Assembly (NCBI RefSeq): GCF_002007645.1
Contig: NZ_CP019791.1
Coordinates: 3,774,593-3,838,592 of the forward strand
Origin: Anaerohalosphaera lusitana
GTDB lineage: Bacteria; Planctomycetota; Phycisphaerae; Sedimentisphaerales; Anaerohalosphaeraceae
Direction: 5' to 3'
Length of the DNA stretch: 64,000 nt
Positions 34,263-44,141 of this stretch are shown one piece after another. How positions within the stretch are numbered: the stretch's first letter is position 1; every line of letters begins with the position of its first letter. The position numbers and the translations under genes are program-made. Below the pieces are notes generated by a model. The model saw nothing but the letters and a program-made list of their open reading frames with translations. It was not told the DNA's origin and searched no databases.

Positions 34263-36116
34263 GTGCGCAATAGATTTATAGCGGCATTTTTTGCCCTTTT
34301 GGTCATATTAGGCGGTCATGTTCAGGGTGCGGATCCTGTTGCAGACTGGACAGAGACTGAGCTGCCGAATGAGGATGAGGACCAGGCAAAAGAGTATTCA
34401 CGCTCGGCCAGGATGGGTAACGTAGACGCAATGTACCAGATGGGGTTGTTCCACCTGGAGGGCAAGGGCGGAGTTGACCGCGACTATGCGGTGGCAATGG
34501 GCTGGTTCGAAAAGGCTGCGCGCACGGGTCATGCGCTTGCGATGGGCAAGCTGGCAGATATGTATGCAGAGGGGATGGGCATATTCAAGAACGAATTGAA
34601 GGCTGCGGAATGGTATCAGAAGGCTTCGCAGCAGGCGATCCGGGACGGCATGTACAAGGAAGCGATCGGGTTTCTGGAGAAGCTCAAGGACTATGCCGAC
34701 GATCCGTCATCACTCGAAGTGAGGATCGATCTTCTCAAGGAGAAGATGAGAAACCTCAGCGACCTGCAAAGACTTCAAGAGGGAATCAACCTTTATAACG
34801 GATCGGCGGGCCAGGTTGACCATGAGCAGGCGAAGGGTATTTTTCTGGAGCTGGCGCTTGACGGGCACCAATTAGCAAGGATGTGGGTTGCGCGATGTTA
34901 TTACCTGGGCAAGTGCAATTTTGAGGTGGATAAGCTCAAGGCAAGGCGGCTTGCGATCGAAGCTGTCGACAGCGTCAGAAGGAATGCAGAGCTTGGTTAT
35001 GCACAGGCAGCGTTTCTGCTTGGCAGCGCGTATAAGGAGGGACTGGGAGTAGGCAGGGATATTGAGAAAGCCTTTGATTGGTTTGAGCGAGGAGCCGAGA
35101 GCGGAAGCAGCAATGCGATGACAAGTCTTGCCAGGCTTTATCATCTGGGCAAGGGCGTAGTTAGGGATTACGACAAGGCGATCAAATGGTACATGCGTGC
35201 AGCCAACAACGGAGATGTGCACGCGATGGTAAGTATTGGTGTGATGTATCGTGAAGGCCAGGGTGTGATACAGGACAGTCTGCAGGCGATTGAATGGAAC
35301 CTGCGTGCTGCTGAGCGAGGCAGTGACGGAGGTATGTATTTGCTTGCTAAGATGTATGAGAGCGGCGAGGCCATAGAGACAGATTACGAGAAGGCCTGGG
35401 CGTGGTACATGCGTGCGGCTGAGGCGGGCAACGTCAAGGCAATGCTGTGGCTTGGTGATGAGTATTTTCACGGCAAGGAGACGCAGAGGGATTACGCTGA
35501 TGCGGTCGATTGGTATGAGCGAGCGGCTGAGGCGGGTAATGCCGAAGCTATGTATAAGCTGGGCGCGATGTATGAGAGAGGGCTTGGTGTATCGAGCGAT
35601 GTGAGTGAATCCGTTAAGTGGTACCGCAAAGCTGCGTACGGAGGGTATCTGGACGCGATGATGTGGATGGCGGATAATTATTATGACGCCGGAAGGGATA
35701 TGGCGAAGGCGTTTGAGTGGTACCATAAGGCGGCTGTGAAGGGTGATGCAGGTGCGATGGTGAAGGTCGGTCATATGTATGAGGAAGGCGTGGGGGTCGA
35801 GGTGGATCATACCAAGGCAGCGGACTGGTTTACGCGGGCAGCGGACGCGGGCAGTGTCGATGCGATGGTGTGGATCGCCAACGAGCACAGCGAGGGGAAG
35901 CTGAAGAACGAGAGCCTAAAGAAGGCCATGAACTGGTTTGTGCGGGCCGCCAGGGACGGCAATGTGAGTGCAATGCTGAAGGTTGCGCAGGCCTACTATG
36001 CCGGTGAGGGTCTGGCGAAGAATTATGACAAGGCTGTGAACTGGTGGCAGCGTGCGGCGAGGGAGGGCAATCACGAGGCGCAACTGCAACTGGTGTATCT
36101 CGGGGAGCAGTGGTAG
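34263..36116 (+). CDS. Secreted Sel1-repeat (SLR) protein (617 aa)
   Basis: GTG 34263 is chosen because GGGGAG at 34250-34255 is ideally spaced; ATG 34248 is an alternative. A signal peptide (residues 1-22, cut near VQGADP) is followed by about 14 Sel1-like repeats of ~36 residues (typified by A-x-x-W-x-x-x-A-A-x-x-G and A-M-x-x-L-G-x-M-Y-x-x-G). These alpha-solenoids act as protein-protein scaffolds, often in envelope or signalling complexes. A non-repeat insertion lies around residues 130-180. A second secreted Sel1 protein is encoded at 49241-50509. The partner is unknown. Confidence 0.9.
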   Translation: MRNRFIAAFFALLVILGGHVQGADPVADWTETELPNEDEDQAKEYSRSARMGNVDAMYQMGLFHLEGKGGVDRDYAVAMGWFEKAARTGHALAMGKLADMYAEGMGIFKNELKAAEWYQKASQQAIRDGMYKEAIGFLEKLKDYADDPSSLEVRIDLLKEKMRNLSDLQRLQEGINLYNGSAGQVDHEQAKGIFLELALDGHQLARMWVARCYYLGKCNFEVDKLKARRLAIEAVDSVRRNAELGYAQAAFLLGSAYKEGLGVGRDIEKAFDWFERGAESGSSNAMTSLARLYHLGKGVVRDYDKAIKWYMRAANNGDVHAMVSIGVMYREGQGVIQDSLQAIEWNLRAAERGSDGGMYLLAKMYESGEAIETDYEKAWAWYMRAAEAGNVKAMLWLGDEYFHGKETQRDYADAVDWYERAAEAGNAEAMYKLGAMYERGLGVSSDVSESVKWYRKAAYGGYLDAMMWMADNYYDAGRDMAKAFEWYHKAAVKGDAGAMVKVGHMYEEGVGVEVDHTKAADWFTRAADAGSVDAMVWIANEHSEGKLKNESLKKAMNWFVRAARDGNVSAMLKVAQAYYAGEGLAKNYDKAVNWWQRAAREGNHEAQLQLVYLGEQW

Positions 36117-36263
36117 GTTAGAGGCAGTTCCATGCCTGTCAGGACGGCGGTCCTGAGCGTTTTAGAAGCCACTTAAAAACAGCTTCCAGCCATTATAAGC
36201 CGGGGGCTGGTTACTGACCTGCGAGCACTTCATTCAATTCATATAAGAAGACCCCAAGACCTT

Positions 36264-36635
36264 TCAGCCGCCAACGAGGGGGCGGATCTTCGTGACCTTG
36301 AAGTATACCGCGGTACTTTTGGAGGCGTCGGGTGAGTCGGGCCTTTTTCTTCTTCTGATCGATTCGACGAGTTCGGGGTCGGATTCTTCGCGGATCTTTT
36401 GCAGGTGGAGCCTTTTGCCCTGGTAGCCGTCGGTCTTTTCGATGAACATGTAGGCGGCTTTGGGGTTGGACTGCAGGTTGGCGTGGCTCAGTTTGTCAGC
36501 CATTACAAAAGCGATGGTGCCCTCGTTCTCAACGTGGGGTCGAGCGTATACCGCGAGGTCGACATTTCCATCGGCATCGGTTGTTGCGAGGATGCCTGTT
36601 CCCTGTGCGTTTTCGAAGTAATCAGCTAGTGACAT
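36264..36635 (-). CDS. Pyridoxamine 5'-phosphate oxidase-like flavin split-barrel protein (123 aa)
   Basis: A single split-barrel domain: beta strands with GTGILATTDADGNVDLAVYARP (shortened here to its start, residues 11-30), FVMADKLSHANLQSNPKAA (48-66) and AYMFIEKTDG. These features match the PNPOx-like superfamily that binds FMN or F420. The C-terminal ~45 residues are charged. It probably works as a small cytoplasmic flavin-dependent reductase or flavin carrier; substrate unknown. It is isolated by repeat copy B from rnd upstream on the same strand. Confidence 0.8.
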   Translation of the reverse strand: MSLADYFENAQGTGILATTDADGNVDLAVYARPHVENEGTIAFVMADKLSHANLQSNPKAAYMFIEKTDGYQGKRLHLQKIREESDPELVESIRRRKRPDSPDASKSTAVYFKVTKIRPLVGG

Positions 36636-36722
36636 TTTTCAGCTCCTAAACAAACTCATCTCTTACAATCATAGTAGCGGTATTGTGCCGATATGTCGAG
36701 GTTTAAAATTTTGGCATCCTCA

Positions 36723-36831
36723 CGGAATAATGGAGAAACGGCAAGTTGGGCGGGAGCATAATTTAACAGCAGCGCCTCCGATGTACTTTTAGGAGGGTCC
36801 ATTCTCGGCGGACCGTGAAATTATGCGGCTG
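36723..36831 (+). repeat. Dispersed intergenic repeat, copy B
   Basis: It shares CGGAATAATG, GCGCCTCCGA, CTTTT, GGGTCCATTCTCGGCGGACC and TTATGCGGCTG with copy A. Here the outer arms GCATAATTT (36756-36764) and AAATTATGC (36818-36826) are a perfect 9-bp inverted repeat, and CCTCC/GGAGG and GGTCC/GGACC nest inside, so a folded structure seems to be conserved. It lacks the T-run of copy A. Confidence 0.75.
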
Positions 36832-36896
36832 GGTATTCGGCAAACATAAGGAGATATCTGGATGCAGCTTGCGTAGTCGGGCACTTTGTGATGAAC

Positions 36897-38060
36897 CTAT
36901 TTTTTGGGGTATTTGGCGAGGGTCTCTTTTATGTCGGGTAGCAGGATATCGGCCTGCCAGGGAAGCATGCCGACTTCTTCCACGAGGCGGTCAAAATCGC
37001 TGATGCGGTCACGTCCGATGTGGGTTAGAGTTGCGCGGGAGGCGATGATCTGGGGCGGGAGGTTTAGCTGTTCGCCCTTTTTGCGTGTGCGTTCGCGAAG
37101 GTCCTCGATGATCTGCTGACAGTATGGAATCGCAGGTGCGGACTTTTTGCGTTTTTGCTTGGCCACCATCTGGTCGGGTGGTGTACTCAGGGCCTGGTGG
37201 ACCGCATTTTCGAGGGCCGCACGGCGGGAGCCTCTGCAGTTGTCTGGGAGCAGGCCTGATTTGCGAATCGATGCGTGCGGGTGGGATGCGACCCAGTCGG
37301 CGAGCTTCAAAATATCCTTGTTGTGCATGAAGTGGAAGGCTGGGCGGTCGGCTTTGCGGGCCTCGTCGTTTCGCCAGTGCCAGATGTGCTTGACGAGGGT
37401 GAGTCGGAGCGGGTCTAGTTTTGAGGTGCCTTTTATGCGCCAGATGCGGTCGGGGTCGGGGGGTTCTTTTTCAGCGGTAGCGGAGCGTACCATCTTTTTG
37501 CAAGCCTGATCGTGCCATTCGAGACGGCCGAGCTGCTCGAGCTGGTTGTGCAGTTTTTCGGCGAGGACGTGGAGGTAATAGGTGTCGTCGCTTGCGTACT
37601 GGAGCTGGTTGGGGGTGAGGGGTCGTCGTGACCAGTCGGATTTCTGGCCGTGCTTGGAGAGGGATACGCCGCAGAAGTGTTTTATCAGTGCGACGAGGCC
37701 GAGCCTTTTGTAGCCGAGCAGTTGGGCGGCGAGCATAGTGTCGAAAACTGGGGCCTTCGTTTCGAAACCGAAGGAATTTTTGAGCATTCGCAGGTCGTAG
37801 CCGGCATCGTGGAGGATGAGTGTTTTATGGGCGAGGACCTGGAGGAACGGGTCAAGGTCCATGTCGGTGAGCGGGTCGACGATGTAGTTCTCTTCTTCTA
37901 TGGTGATCTGTATGAGACAGACCTTTTCGAAGTAGTGGTGCAGAGAGTCCGCTTCGATGTCGATGGCGATGCTTGGGGCGCGTTCGAGTGCAGGCAGCAC
38001 TTCGGCCATGCCTTCGTCTGTGTCTACGTATGTAAAATTTGTGTGCTCAACATCAGGCAA
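36897..38060 (-). CDS. rnd: Ribonuclease D (387 aa)
   Basis: A 3'-5' exoribonuclease for tRNA and structured-RNA maturation. The DEDDy catalytic residues are visible: AIDIEADS (D34, E36), HDAGYDLRM (D89) and YASDDTYYL (Y155, D159). An HRDC domain follows (about residues 210-300), then a second helical C-terminal region (330-387). Length is typical. The start overlaps the end of the RND pump gene by 8 bp, so it is translationally coupled to the efflux operon, an unusual partner. A weak internal promoter cannot be excluded. Confidence 0.92.
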   Translation of the reverse strand: MPDVEHTNFTYVDTDEGMAEVLPALERAPSIAIDIEADSLHHYFEKVCLIQITIEEENYIVDPLTDMDLDPFLQVLAHKTLILHDAGYDLRMLKNSFGFETKAPVFDTMLAAQLLGYKRLGLVALIKHFCGVSLSKHGQKSDWSRRPLTPNQLQYASDDTYYLHVLAEKLHNQLEQLGRLEWHDQACKKMVRSATAEKEPPDPDRIWRIKGTSKLDPLRLTLVKHIWHWRNDEARKADRPAFHFMHNKDILKLADWVASHPHASIRKSGLLPDNCRGSRRAALENAVHQALSTPPDQMVAKQKRKKSAPAIPYCQQIIEDLRERTRKKGEQLNLPPQIIASRATLTHIGRDRISDFDRLVEEVGMLPWQADILLPDIKETLAKYPKK

Positions 38061-41000
38061 CGTTCGCTTCTTCCTGTTGGTTCACTGTGAGTGCTTTTTT
38101 GAGTTTTTTGGGCATTTTCTTTATGTCTTCCAGAATCATATACAAAGATGGGACAAGAATCAAGGTAATCATTGTTGCGAAGGCGACACCGAATGCGAGG
38201 CTTACGGCCATCGGGATGAGGAACCGTGCCTGGAGGCTTTGTTCGAGCATCATGGGGACGAGGCCGAGGAAGGTGGTCATGGTAGTCAGCAGGATGGGTC
38301 TGAAACGGCGTGTGACCGCGTCTTTGATGACCTGCATGAGCTTGATTCCTTCGCCGCGTTCTCGGTTGATAAGGTCGATCATGATGAGTGAGTCGTTCAC
38401 TACGATGCCGGAAAGCGCGATTATACCGAAGAACGAGAGCAGACTGAGGTTGAAGCCCATGAGCAGGTGGCCCAGTACCGCTCCGACGATGCCGAAGGGG
38501 ATTGCGGACATTACGATAACTGGCTGGACGTAGCTTTTGAACTGAACTGCGAGCAATGCATAGATAGCGAGCAGCGCGATGGGGAATGCTGCGAACATCG
38601 TACCGAACGAATCCTGCATTTCGCGTTTTTCGCCGGCGTAGCGCCATTTGAGGCCCGGATGCTTTGCGATGAGTTCGGGAAGGACATTACGGCCAAGATT
38701 TTCGTTAATTTCGTTTGCGTTCGCAACGGTTTCATCTACGTCTGCGGTGACGTTTACGACTCGCATGCGATCGGCACGCTGGATAGTTGCGTAGCCCTGG
38801 CCGTATTCTACGTTGGCAACCGTTTGGAAAGGTATTTCTGTGTTATCGGGCAGGCGGATGCGCATTGTTTCGATGTCTTCGAGGCTGGTGCGTTCTTCGT
38901 AGGGGTAGCGGACCATTACACGGATGTCGTGGCGGCCTCGCTGGATTCGCTGTGCCTCTTCGCCGTAAAAGCCCTGGCGGACCTGGGAAGCAAGGTCGGC
39001 GAGGGTGAGCCCGAGTGTACGGCCCTGAGAGGTGAGGGAGAGCTTAATTTCGTCCTTGCCGGGTTCGAAGCTGTCTGAGATATCTTTTACACCGGCGTAG
39101 TCGTCGAGGATTTGTTTGAGCCGGTTCGAAGCGGCAAGCAGCATATCGAAATCGTTGTGGGCGAGTTCGATGTTGATTTTTTCGCCGGCGCTCATGATCT
39201 CGGCCTGGTATTCGAGTGAAGACACGCCGGGGACCTCGCCAACGAGCTCACGCCACCTGTTGAGCAGCTCTTTGGAAGAGACTTCGCGGTATTCGCCGCC
39301 GATAAGTTCGATGTTTACTTCCGCGAGGTGCGCTGCTGAGATGCTGTCCATGCTGGCGCTGCCTGGGCCGCCACCTTCGCGTTTAATGGGCTGGTCGCCG
39401 ATGGTGGTACCGACGTGTTTGTACAGGGAGCGAGCACCTTCGGGTCGTTTTGCGTCAAATTCTTTGCGGACCTGCTGGGCTGCGGATTCTAGTCTTTCGA
39501 CGACCTCGATCGTGCGTTCGACAGGTGTGCCCAGGGGCATTGTGACGTCGGCGATCATGTTGTCGGCTTCTATTTCATCGAATAGAACAATCTTTATGAA
39601 TCCGCCGCCTATGAGCCCGAAGATGGCGAGCAGTATTGCGAATGCTCCTGCGAGTGTGGCGTAACGGCAGCGGACGGCGAGAGCTGCGAAACGTTCGAAG
39701 GGGCCATTGATGAACGATTGCAGTGCGCGGCCGATAGCGGCGTGCATTCTCTTTATGGGGTGGTGTTTTGTGGGTTTGTCGCTGATCTTAGCACCGGCGA
39801 GATGAGCGGGCAGGATCAGGAAGGCCTCAATGAGAGAAACCGCCAGGACGGCGATGACGACGATAGGGATGACACGCATGAACTTGCCCATGACGCCGGA
39901 GACGAAGAGCAGAGGTGCGAATGCGAACTGGGTGGTGAGGACGGCCATGGTGACTGGGGCGGCCATTTCGCGGACACCCTTGATGGCGGCCTGTGTGGGT
40001 TTCATGCCACGCTGACGGTATTCGAAGATATTTTCGCCTACGACGATGGCGTCATCGACGACGATACCGAGAGACATGATGAATGCGAAGAGCGAGATCA
40101 TGTTTATGGATATGTCGAAAGCCGGGAGCATGCAGAAGGCACCGAGGAAGGATATGGGTATTCCCAGGGTTGTCCAGACAGCGAGTTTCGGATCGAGGAA
40201 GAGGGTGAGGCTGAGGAAGACGAGGATCAGACCCATTACAGCGTTCTTATTGAGAAGCTGTATCCTGGATCGGAGCATTTCGGAGGTGTCTTCCCATATC
40301 GCGAGTGAGAGGCCCGCGGGAAGGTTCTTTTCTTTTTCCGCTATGTAGTCCTTGACTGCACCGGCGACTTCGAGGGCGTGCTGTTCGCCGACCCGGAAGA
40401 TGCGGACCTGGACCGCCCTTTCGCCGTCAAATCGGGTGTATAGTTCGGTGTCGTCAAAGCCGTCGATTACGTTGGCGATGTCGCCGAGGCGGATAGAGGT
40501 GCCGTCGGGCTGTGAGAGTAGGATAATGTTTTCAAATTCGCGACCGGTGTAGCGCTGGCCCTTGGTGCGTATGAGTATTTCGCCGCCTTTGGTTTTTACG
40601 GAGCCGCCGGGGATGTCGAGGGATGACCGGCGGACGACATTTGCGACGTCGCTGAAGCTCAGGGAGTAGCGGCGGAGGTCCTCTTCGGAGACTTCGATGG
40701 ATATTTCGTAGGGACGGACGCCGCGGACCTCTACGTAGCTTATGTTGTCCAATGCTGTGAGGTCGTCCTGGATGTCGTCGGCGATTTCCTTGAGGGTGCG
40801 TTCGGTAGCGTCGCCGTAGAGGACGATGGTTATGACCTGTCGACGGGCCTTGATCTCGGTAATGATTGGCTTTTCGGTTTCTTCGGGGAAGGTGATGATG
40901 CGGTCGACTTCGGCTTTTACGTCGTCGAGGACCTCGGTGGTGTCGGCGTATTCCTCGACTTCTATGGAGACGGTGCCGGATCCTTCGGCGGCGGAGGCGT

Positions 41001-41265
41001 TTAGTCGTTTTATGCCTTCGATGCCTGCGACGGCTTCTTCAACGCGTAGGATGACGCCCTGCTCGACTTCGTCCGGGGAGGCACCGAGGTATGGAACGGT
41101 GACGGTGATCAGGTCGAGACTCATCTCGGGGAAGAGCTCGACTTTGATGGTGGCGATGGTGATGATGCCGGAGGCGATGATGAGGACCATCAGGAGGTTT
41201 GCAGCAACGTGGTTGCGTGCGAACCAGGCTAGGGGGCCCTTTTTGTATGTGGTATCGTTTTTCAC
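38053..41265 (-). CDS. RND-family efflux pump, AcrB/HAE1-like (1070 aa)
   Basis: Twelve-TM architecture: TM1 at about residues 18-42 (after KGPLAWFARNHVAANLLM), a large periplasmic loop, TM2-6 about 340-500, a second loop, and TM7-12 about 880-1040. The proton-relay aspartate pair is in MSLGIVVDDAIVVGEN (TM4), as in AcrB. It pumps drugs, lipids or other hydrophobic compounds with the membrane-fusion and outer-membrane factors encoded upstream; the ATGA overlap with the MFP gene shows tight coupling. The substrate is unknown; heavy-metal (CusA-type) signatures are not evident. Confidence 0.93.
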   Translation of the reverse strand: MKNDTTYKKGPLAWFARNHVAANLLMVLIIASGIITIATIKVELFPEMSLDLITVTVPYLGASPDEVEQGVILRVEEAVAGIEGIKRLNASAAEGSGTVSIEVEEYADTTEVLDDVKAEVDRIITFPEETEKPIITEIKARRQVITIVLYGDATERTLKEIADDIQDDLTALDNISYVEVRGVRPYEISIEVSEEDLRRYSLSFSDVANVVRRSSLDIPGGSVKTKGGEILIRTKGQRYTGREFENIILLSQPDGTSIRLGDIANVIDGFDDTELYTRFDGERAVQVRIFRVGEQHALEVAGAVKDYIAEKEKNLPAGLSLAIWEDTSEMLRSRIQLLNKNAVMGLILVFLSLTLFLDPKLAVWTTLGIPISFLGAFCMLPAFDISINMISLFAFIMSLGIVVDDAIVVGENIFEYRQRGMKPTQAAIKGVREMAAPVTMAVLTTQFAFAPLLFVSGVMGKFMRVIPIVVIAVLAVSLIEAFLILPAHLAGAKISDKPTKHHPIKRMHAAIGRALQSFINGPFERFAALAVRCRYATLAGAFAILLAIFGLIGGGFIKIVLFDEIEADNMIADVTMPLGTPVERTIEVVERLESAAQQVRKEFDAKRPEGARSLYKHVGTTIGDQPIKREGGGPGSASMDSISAAHLAEVNIELIGGEYREVSSKELLNRWRELVGEVPGVSSLEYQAEIMSAGEKINIELAHNDFDMLLAASNRLKQILDDYAGVKDISDSFEPGKDEIKLSLTSQGRTLGLTLADLASQVRQGFYGEEAQRIQRGRHDIRVMVRYPYEERTSLEDIETMRIRLPDNTEIPFQTVANVEYGQGYATIQRADRMRVVNVTADVDETVANANEINENLGRNVLPELIAKHPGLKWRYAGEKREMQDSFGTMFAAFPIALLAIYALLAVQFKSYVQPVIVMSAIPFGIVGAVLGHLLMGFNLSLLSFFGIIALSGIVVNDSLIMIDLINRERGEGIKLMQVIKDAVTRRFRPILLTTMTTFLGLVPMMLEQSLQARFLIPMAVSLAFGVAFATMITLILVPSLYMILEDIKKMPKKLKKALTVNQQEEANVA

Positions 41266-42668
41266 TGCTGATCTTCCTTCTTATCAGAATTGTCAGTGAG
41301 CCTGGGTCGGATCTTCATGTTGTCGGTGACCGCTTCGAGGGAGTCGGTTATGACGATCGTGCCGTCGGGGATGCCCGCGGATATATATGCGTTTTCCTTG
41401 TCCATGCGTATGATGTCGACTTCTTTGATGTGCAGGCGGCTGTCGTTAGCGATCCAGAGCTCATTGCGTTTGTGCAACGCGGTGCGGGGGACGGGGATGA
41501 CGTTTTTGAGCTGTTTGCCTATTATGTCGACGTCGACGAATACGCCGGGCTGGAGAGGTGGTCGGCCGTTGGCGTTTTCGAAGGGCTGGGGGACCTGGAC
41601 GACGACGTTGACCATGCGGGAGCGGGGGTCGATCCGGCCCTCGGTGCGGACCACCCGGCCGTCCCAGGTGTGGGTTCCGCCTGCGAAATTTGCAGTTACT
41701 ACGGCGGGTGAACCTGTGTCATCGCTTTGACCGGCGAGGGGGACGTCGAACCACTGGAGCTGTTTGTCTTCGAGCGGGACGGTAATTTCGACTGTGTCGG
41801 TGCCGTAGACGGTCGCGATGGACTGGCCCGCGGTTACGTACTGGCCTATGTCCACGGATTCTTCGAGGACGCGGCCGTTGAACGGCAGTGAGATAGTGGT
41901 TCGTTCGAGGTTGAGTTTTGCGTTTTCGAGCTGGGCCTTGGCGGCTTTGAGTGAGGCTTGGGCCTCGGCGATCTGGGGCTTTCGCAGGACTAGGGGTGAG
42001 GTTGGTTCTTTGCCTGGATTGAGCTGCTCCCACTCACGGCGGGCGACTTCGGCTTCGGCCTGTTCGCGTTCGAGGGCGACCTCGGCTCGTGCAACGGCTG
42101 CCTGTGCGTTCTGGACGGCATTGCGGTAATCGCGCTGGTCGATCTTAACGAGCGTTTCATCGGCACCGAAGAAGCCGCCGTTGACGAAGTTGGGGTGCAA
42201 TTCGGTGATGCTTCCCGATACCTGGGGGATGATCTTGACGGTTGTTTTGGCCTGGACGGTGCCGAAGCCTGAGACGGTGACGGTGATGTCTTTCGCGTGG
42301 ACCTTTTGGGCCTGGAGCAGAGGTGCGACGACTTCGGTTTCTACCTTTTCGGGGGCCTTTTTCATTGAGACCAGCATGCGGGCAGCGGTAAGACCGATGG
42401 CTATGAAGATGATGGCGGCGGATGCGTGTATGAGCATGGGTCTGCGTCTGCCGTTCCTGCCGTAGTATAAATACCAGCAGAGGAAGAAGATCAAAAGTGC
42501 GGCAGCGATGGCGATGGGAAGGCCGATCGCGAATACATTCAACTGCGGAAGCGGTTTCTTTTTGAGTCCCATAAAGAGGCCGAAGACCGCACCACCGATC
42601 AGCAGCGCCATAAACAGGAAGTACAGATGGGCGAGAACAGTTTTGATCGTCTGAGTTAATGTTTTCAT
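41262..42668 (-). CDS. Membrane-fusion protein of the RND pump (468 aa), with extra N-terminal TMs
   Basis: The HlyD/AcrA-type core is clear: a lipoyl half-motif (VKIIPQVSGSITELHPNFVN), an alpha-hairpin (about residues 175-265, AEVALEREQAEAEVARREWE then ASLKAAKAQLENAKLNLERT), the second lipoyl half (FNGRVLEESVDIGQYV) and beta-barrel domains. Unusually, three hydrophobic segments (about 15-35, 45-66 and 79-97) precede it, where the family normally has one anchor or lipid tail. It links the pump (next gene, 4-bp overlap) to the outer-membrane factor (3-bp gap upstream). Confidence 0.9.
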   Translation of the reverse strand: MKTLTQTIKTVLAHLYFLFMALLIGGAVFGLFMGLKKKPLPQLNVFAIGLPIAIAAALLIFFLCWYLYYGRNGRRRPMLIHASAAIIFIAIGLTAARMLVSMKKAPEKVETEVVAPLLQAQKVHAKDITVTVSGFGTVQAKTTVKIIPQVSGSITELHPNFVNGGFFGADETLVKIDQRDYRNAVQNAQAAVARAEVALEREQAEAEVARREWEQLNPGKEPTSPLVLRKPQIAEAQASLKAAKAQLENAKLNLERTTISLPFNGRVLEESVDIGQYVTAGQSIATVYGTDTVEITVPLEDKQLQWFDVPLAGQSDDTGSPAVVTANFAGGTHTWDGRVVRTEGRIDPRSRMVNVVVQVPQPFENANGRPPLQPGVFVDVDIIGKQLKNVIPVPRTALHKRNELWIANDSRLHIKEVDIIRMDKENAYISAGIPDGTIVITDSLEAVTDNMKIRPRLTDNSDKKEDQQ

Positions 42669-42671
42669 GGA

Positions 42672-44141
42672 TTAATTTCCTTTGCCTGTTTCTTTGTTTG
42701 CTACAGGATCTATGATTTCAGTAATCTGCCAATCGCCGCCGAGGGCAAGGTGGAGGTCGATACGTGCCTGCCAGAGATTGCCCTTGGCGAGGGCGAACTG
42801 GTTTTCTGCCTGGCGTCTTCTGCGTTCGGTTTCGAGCACGAGCAGAATATTATCAACGCCGCTGACGTAGCGCTGGCCGGCGAGTTCTTCAGCTTTGAGT
42901 GCTTCATCGAGCTGGGTTCTCAGTTCGGCGATACGGGTCCGCTGGTTCTTGAGGGTGACGAGGGCATCTTCGACTTCCTTTATGGCGGTAAGGATCGTGC
43001 CTGAATAATTTGCGGCTGCCTGTTCGACGCGGGCTTTTGCTGCGTCTACGCCTGCGACGAGCTGGCCGCCCTGGAAGATCGGTGCTGCGAGGCTGATGAT
43101 GCCGGAGTAGACCTGGTTTTGGGCCTCTGTGAGCTGGCGGAAAGATGAGGAGTTATAGCCGAAGGAGCCTGTGAGTGTGAAGTCGGGGAGCATCTGTGCG
43201 ATGTTGACGCCGACGCGTTCGGTTGCGGCTGCGACCTGCATTTCGGCCTGGCGGACGTCGGGGCGCTGTTCGAGGAGGTCGATAGGCAGGCCGAGGGGGA
43301 CGGGTGAGAGGTCGGGGAGATCGTCAAGGGTTTTCGTCAATTCTTCGGTTGTGCCGGCTGGACGGCCCAGCAGGACATCGAGACTGTGGTACTGCAGTTG
43401 GAGGGCTTGCTGGATGGACGGTTCGGCGGCTTTGGATGAAGCGAGGTTTTCGCGGGCGAGCCGGACGTCGAGAGGGGTTACGAGGCCCGATTCGTAGCGG
43501 CGGTTTATGATCTCGAGATTTCGCTGCCAGTTAGCGGTATTGGCACGGGCGATGTCGAGCAGACGCTGGTTTGTGGCGATCTGTACCCGGGTTCTTATGA
43601 CCTGTGCGATAATCGCGTGGGCGAGGGAATAGTGTGCGTGGGTGGTGGAGAGCAGGTCCGCGTATGCGGCCTGTTCGGCTCGGCGGAGTCTGCCGAAGAT
43701 GTCGGCGATGTAGGTTATGTTTATGTCCTGGGAGTAGTCGGTCGTGAGGATGGAACCGCCGAAACCAAAGGTATTGAGTGAGCGTTTGGCTCTGAGGCGG
43801 TCGGCGTTGTATGATATCTGTGGCCAGCGTGCACCGTGTGCCTGGCGGAGGATGGCCTGGGATTCGATAACGCGGGCGGCGGCTGATTTGAGATCGTAGT
43901 TTTCTTCGAGAGCGAGCCGGACGAGCTTTTCGGTTACGGGGTCGCCGAAATTCTGCCACCAGGTTACTGGCTCGGGGAGCTGGTTGGGATCGTGCCATTC
44001 GGCGGGGACGGCGTTGTAGGAACCTGCTGTATCGGCTGGAGTTTCGGGCCGTTCGTAATCGGGGCCCACGGTACAGCCTGTGAGGAGCAAGCCAATGGCG
44101 GCTGTTAGAGCAAGAGCAAATTTTGTGGATTCGCTAGTCAT
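42672..44141 (-). CDS. Outer-membrane factor lipoprotein, NodT/OprM type (489 aa)
   Basis: ATG 44141 is chosen: AAAGGATC precedes it and the product starts with a lipoprotein signal, LLLTGC (lipidated Cys about residue 22), followed by TVGPDYERPE, the NodT/OprM hallmark. Two OEP (TolC-like) helical repeats follow (about 60-250 and 270-465). Longer upstream frames run through the TetR gene and are less likely. It forms the outer-membrane channel of the tripartite pump and overlaps the TetR gene end by 8 bp. Confidence 0.92.
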   Translation of the reverse strand: MTSESTKFALALTAAIGLLLTGCTVGPDYERPETPADTAGSYNAVPAEWHDPNQLPEPVTWWQNFGDPVTEKLVRLALEENYDLKSAAARVIESQAILRQAHGARWPQISYNADRLRAKRSLNTFGFGGSILTTDYSQDINITYIADIFGRLRRAEQAAYADLLSTTHAHYSLAHAIIAQVIRTRVQIATNQRLLDIARANTANWQRNLEIINRRYESGLVTPLDVRLARENLASSKAAEPSIQQALQLQYHSLDVLLGRPAGTTEELTKTLDDLPDLSPVPLGLPIDLLEQRPDVRQAEMQVAAATERVGVNIAQMLPDFTLTGSFGYNSSSFRQLTEAQNQVYSGIISLAAPIFQGGQLVAGVDAAKARVEQAAANYSGTILTAIKEVEDALVTLKNQRTRIAELRTQLDEALKAEELAGQRYVSGVDNILLVLETERRRRQAENQFALAKGNLWQARIDLHLALGGDWQITEIIDPVANKETGKGN

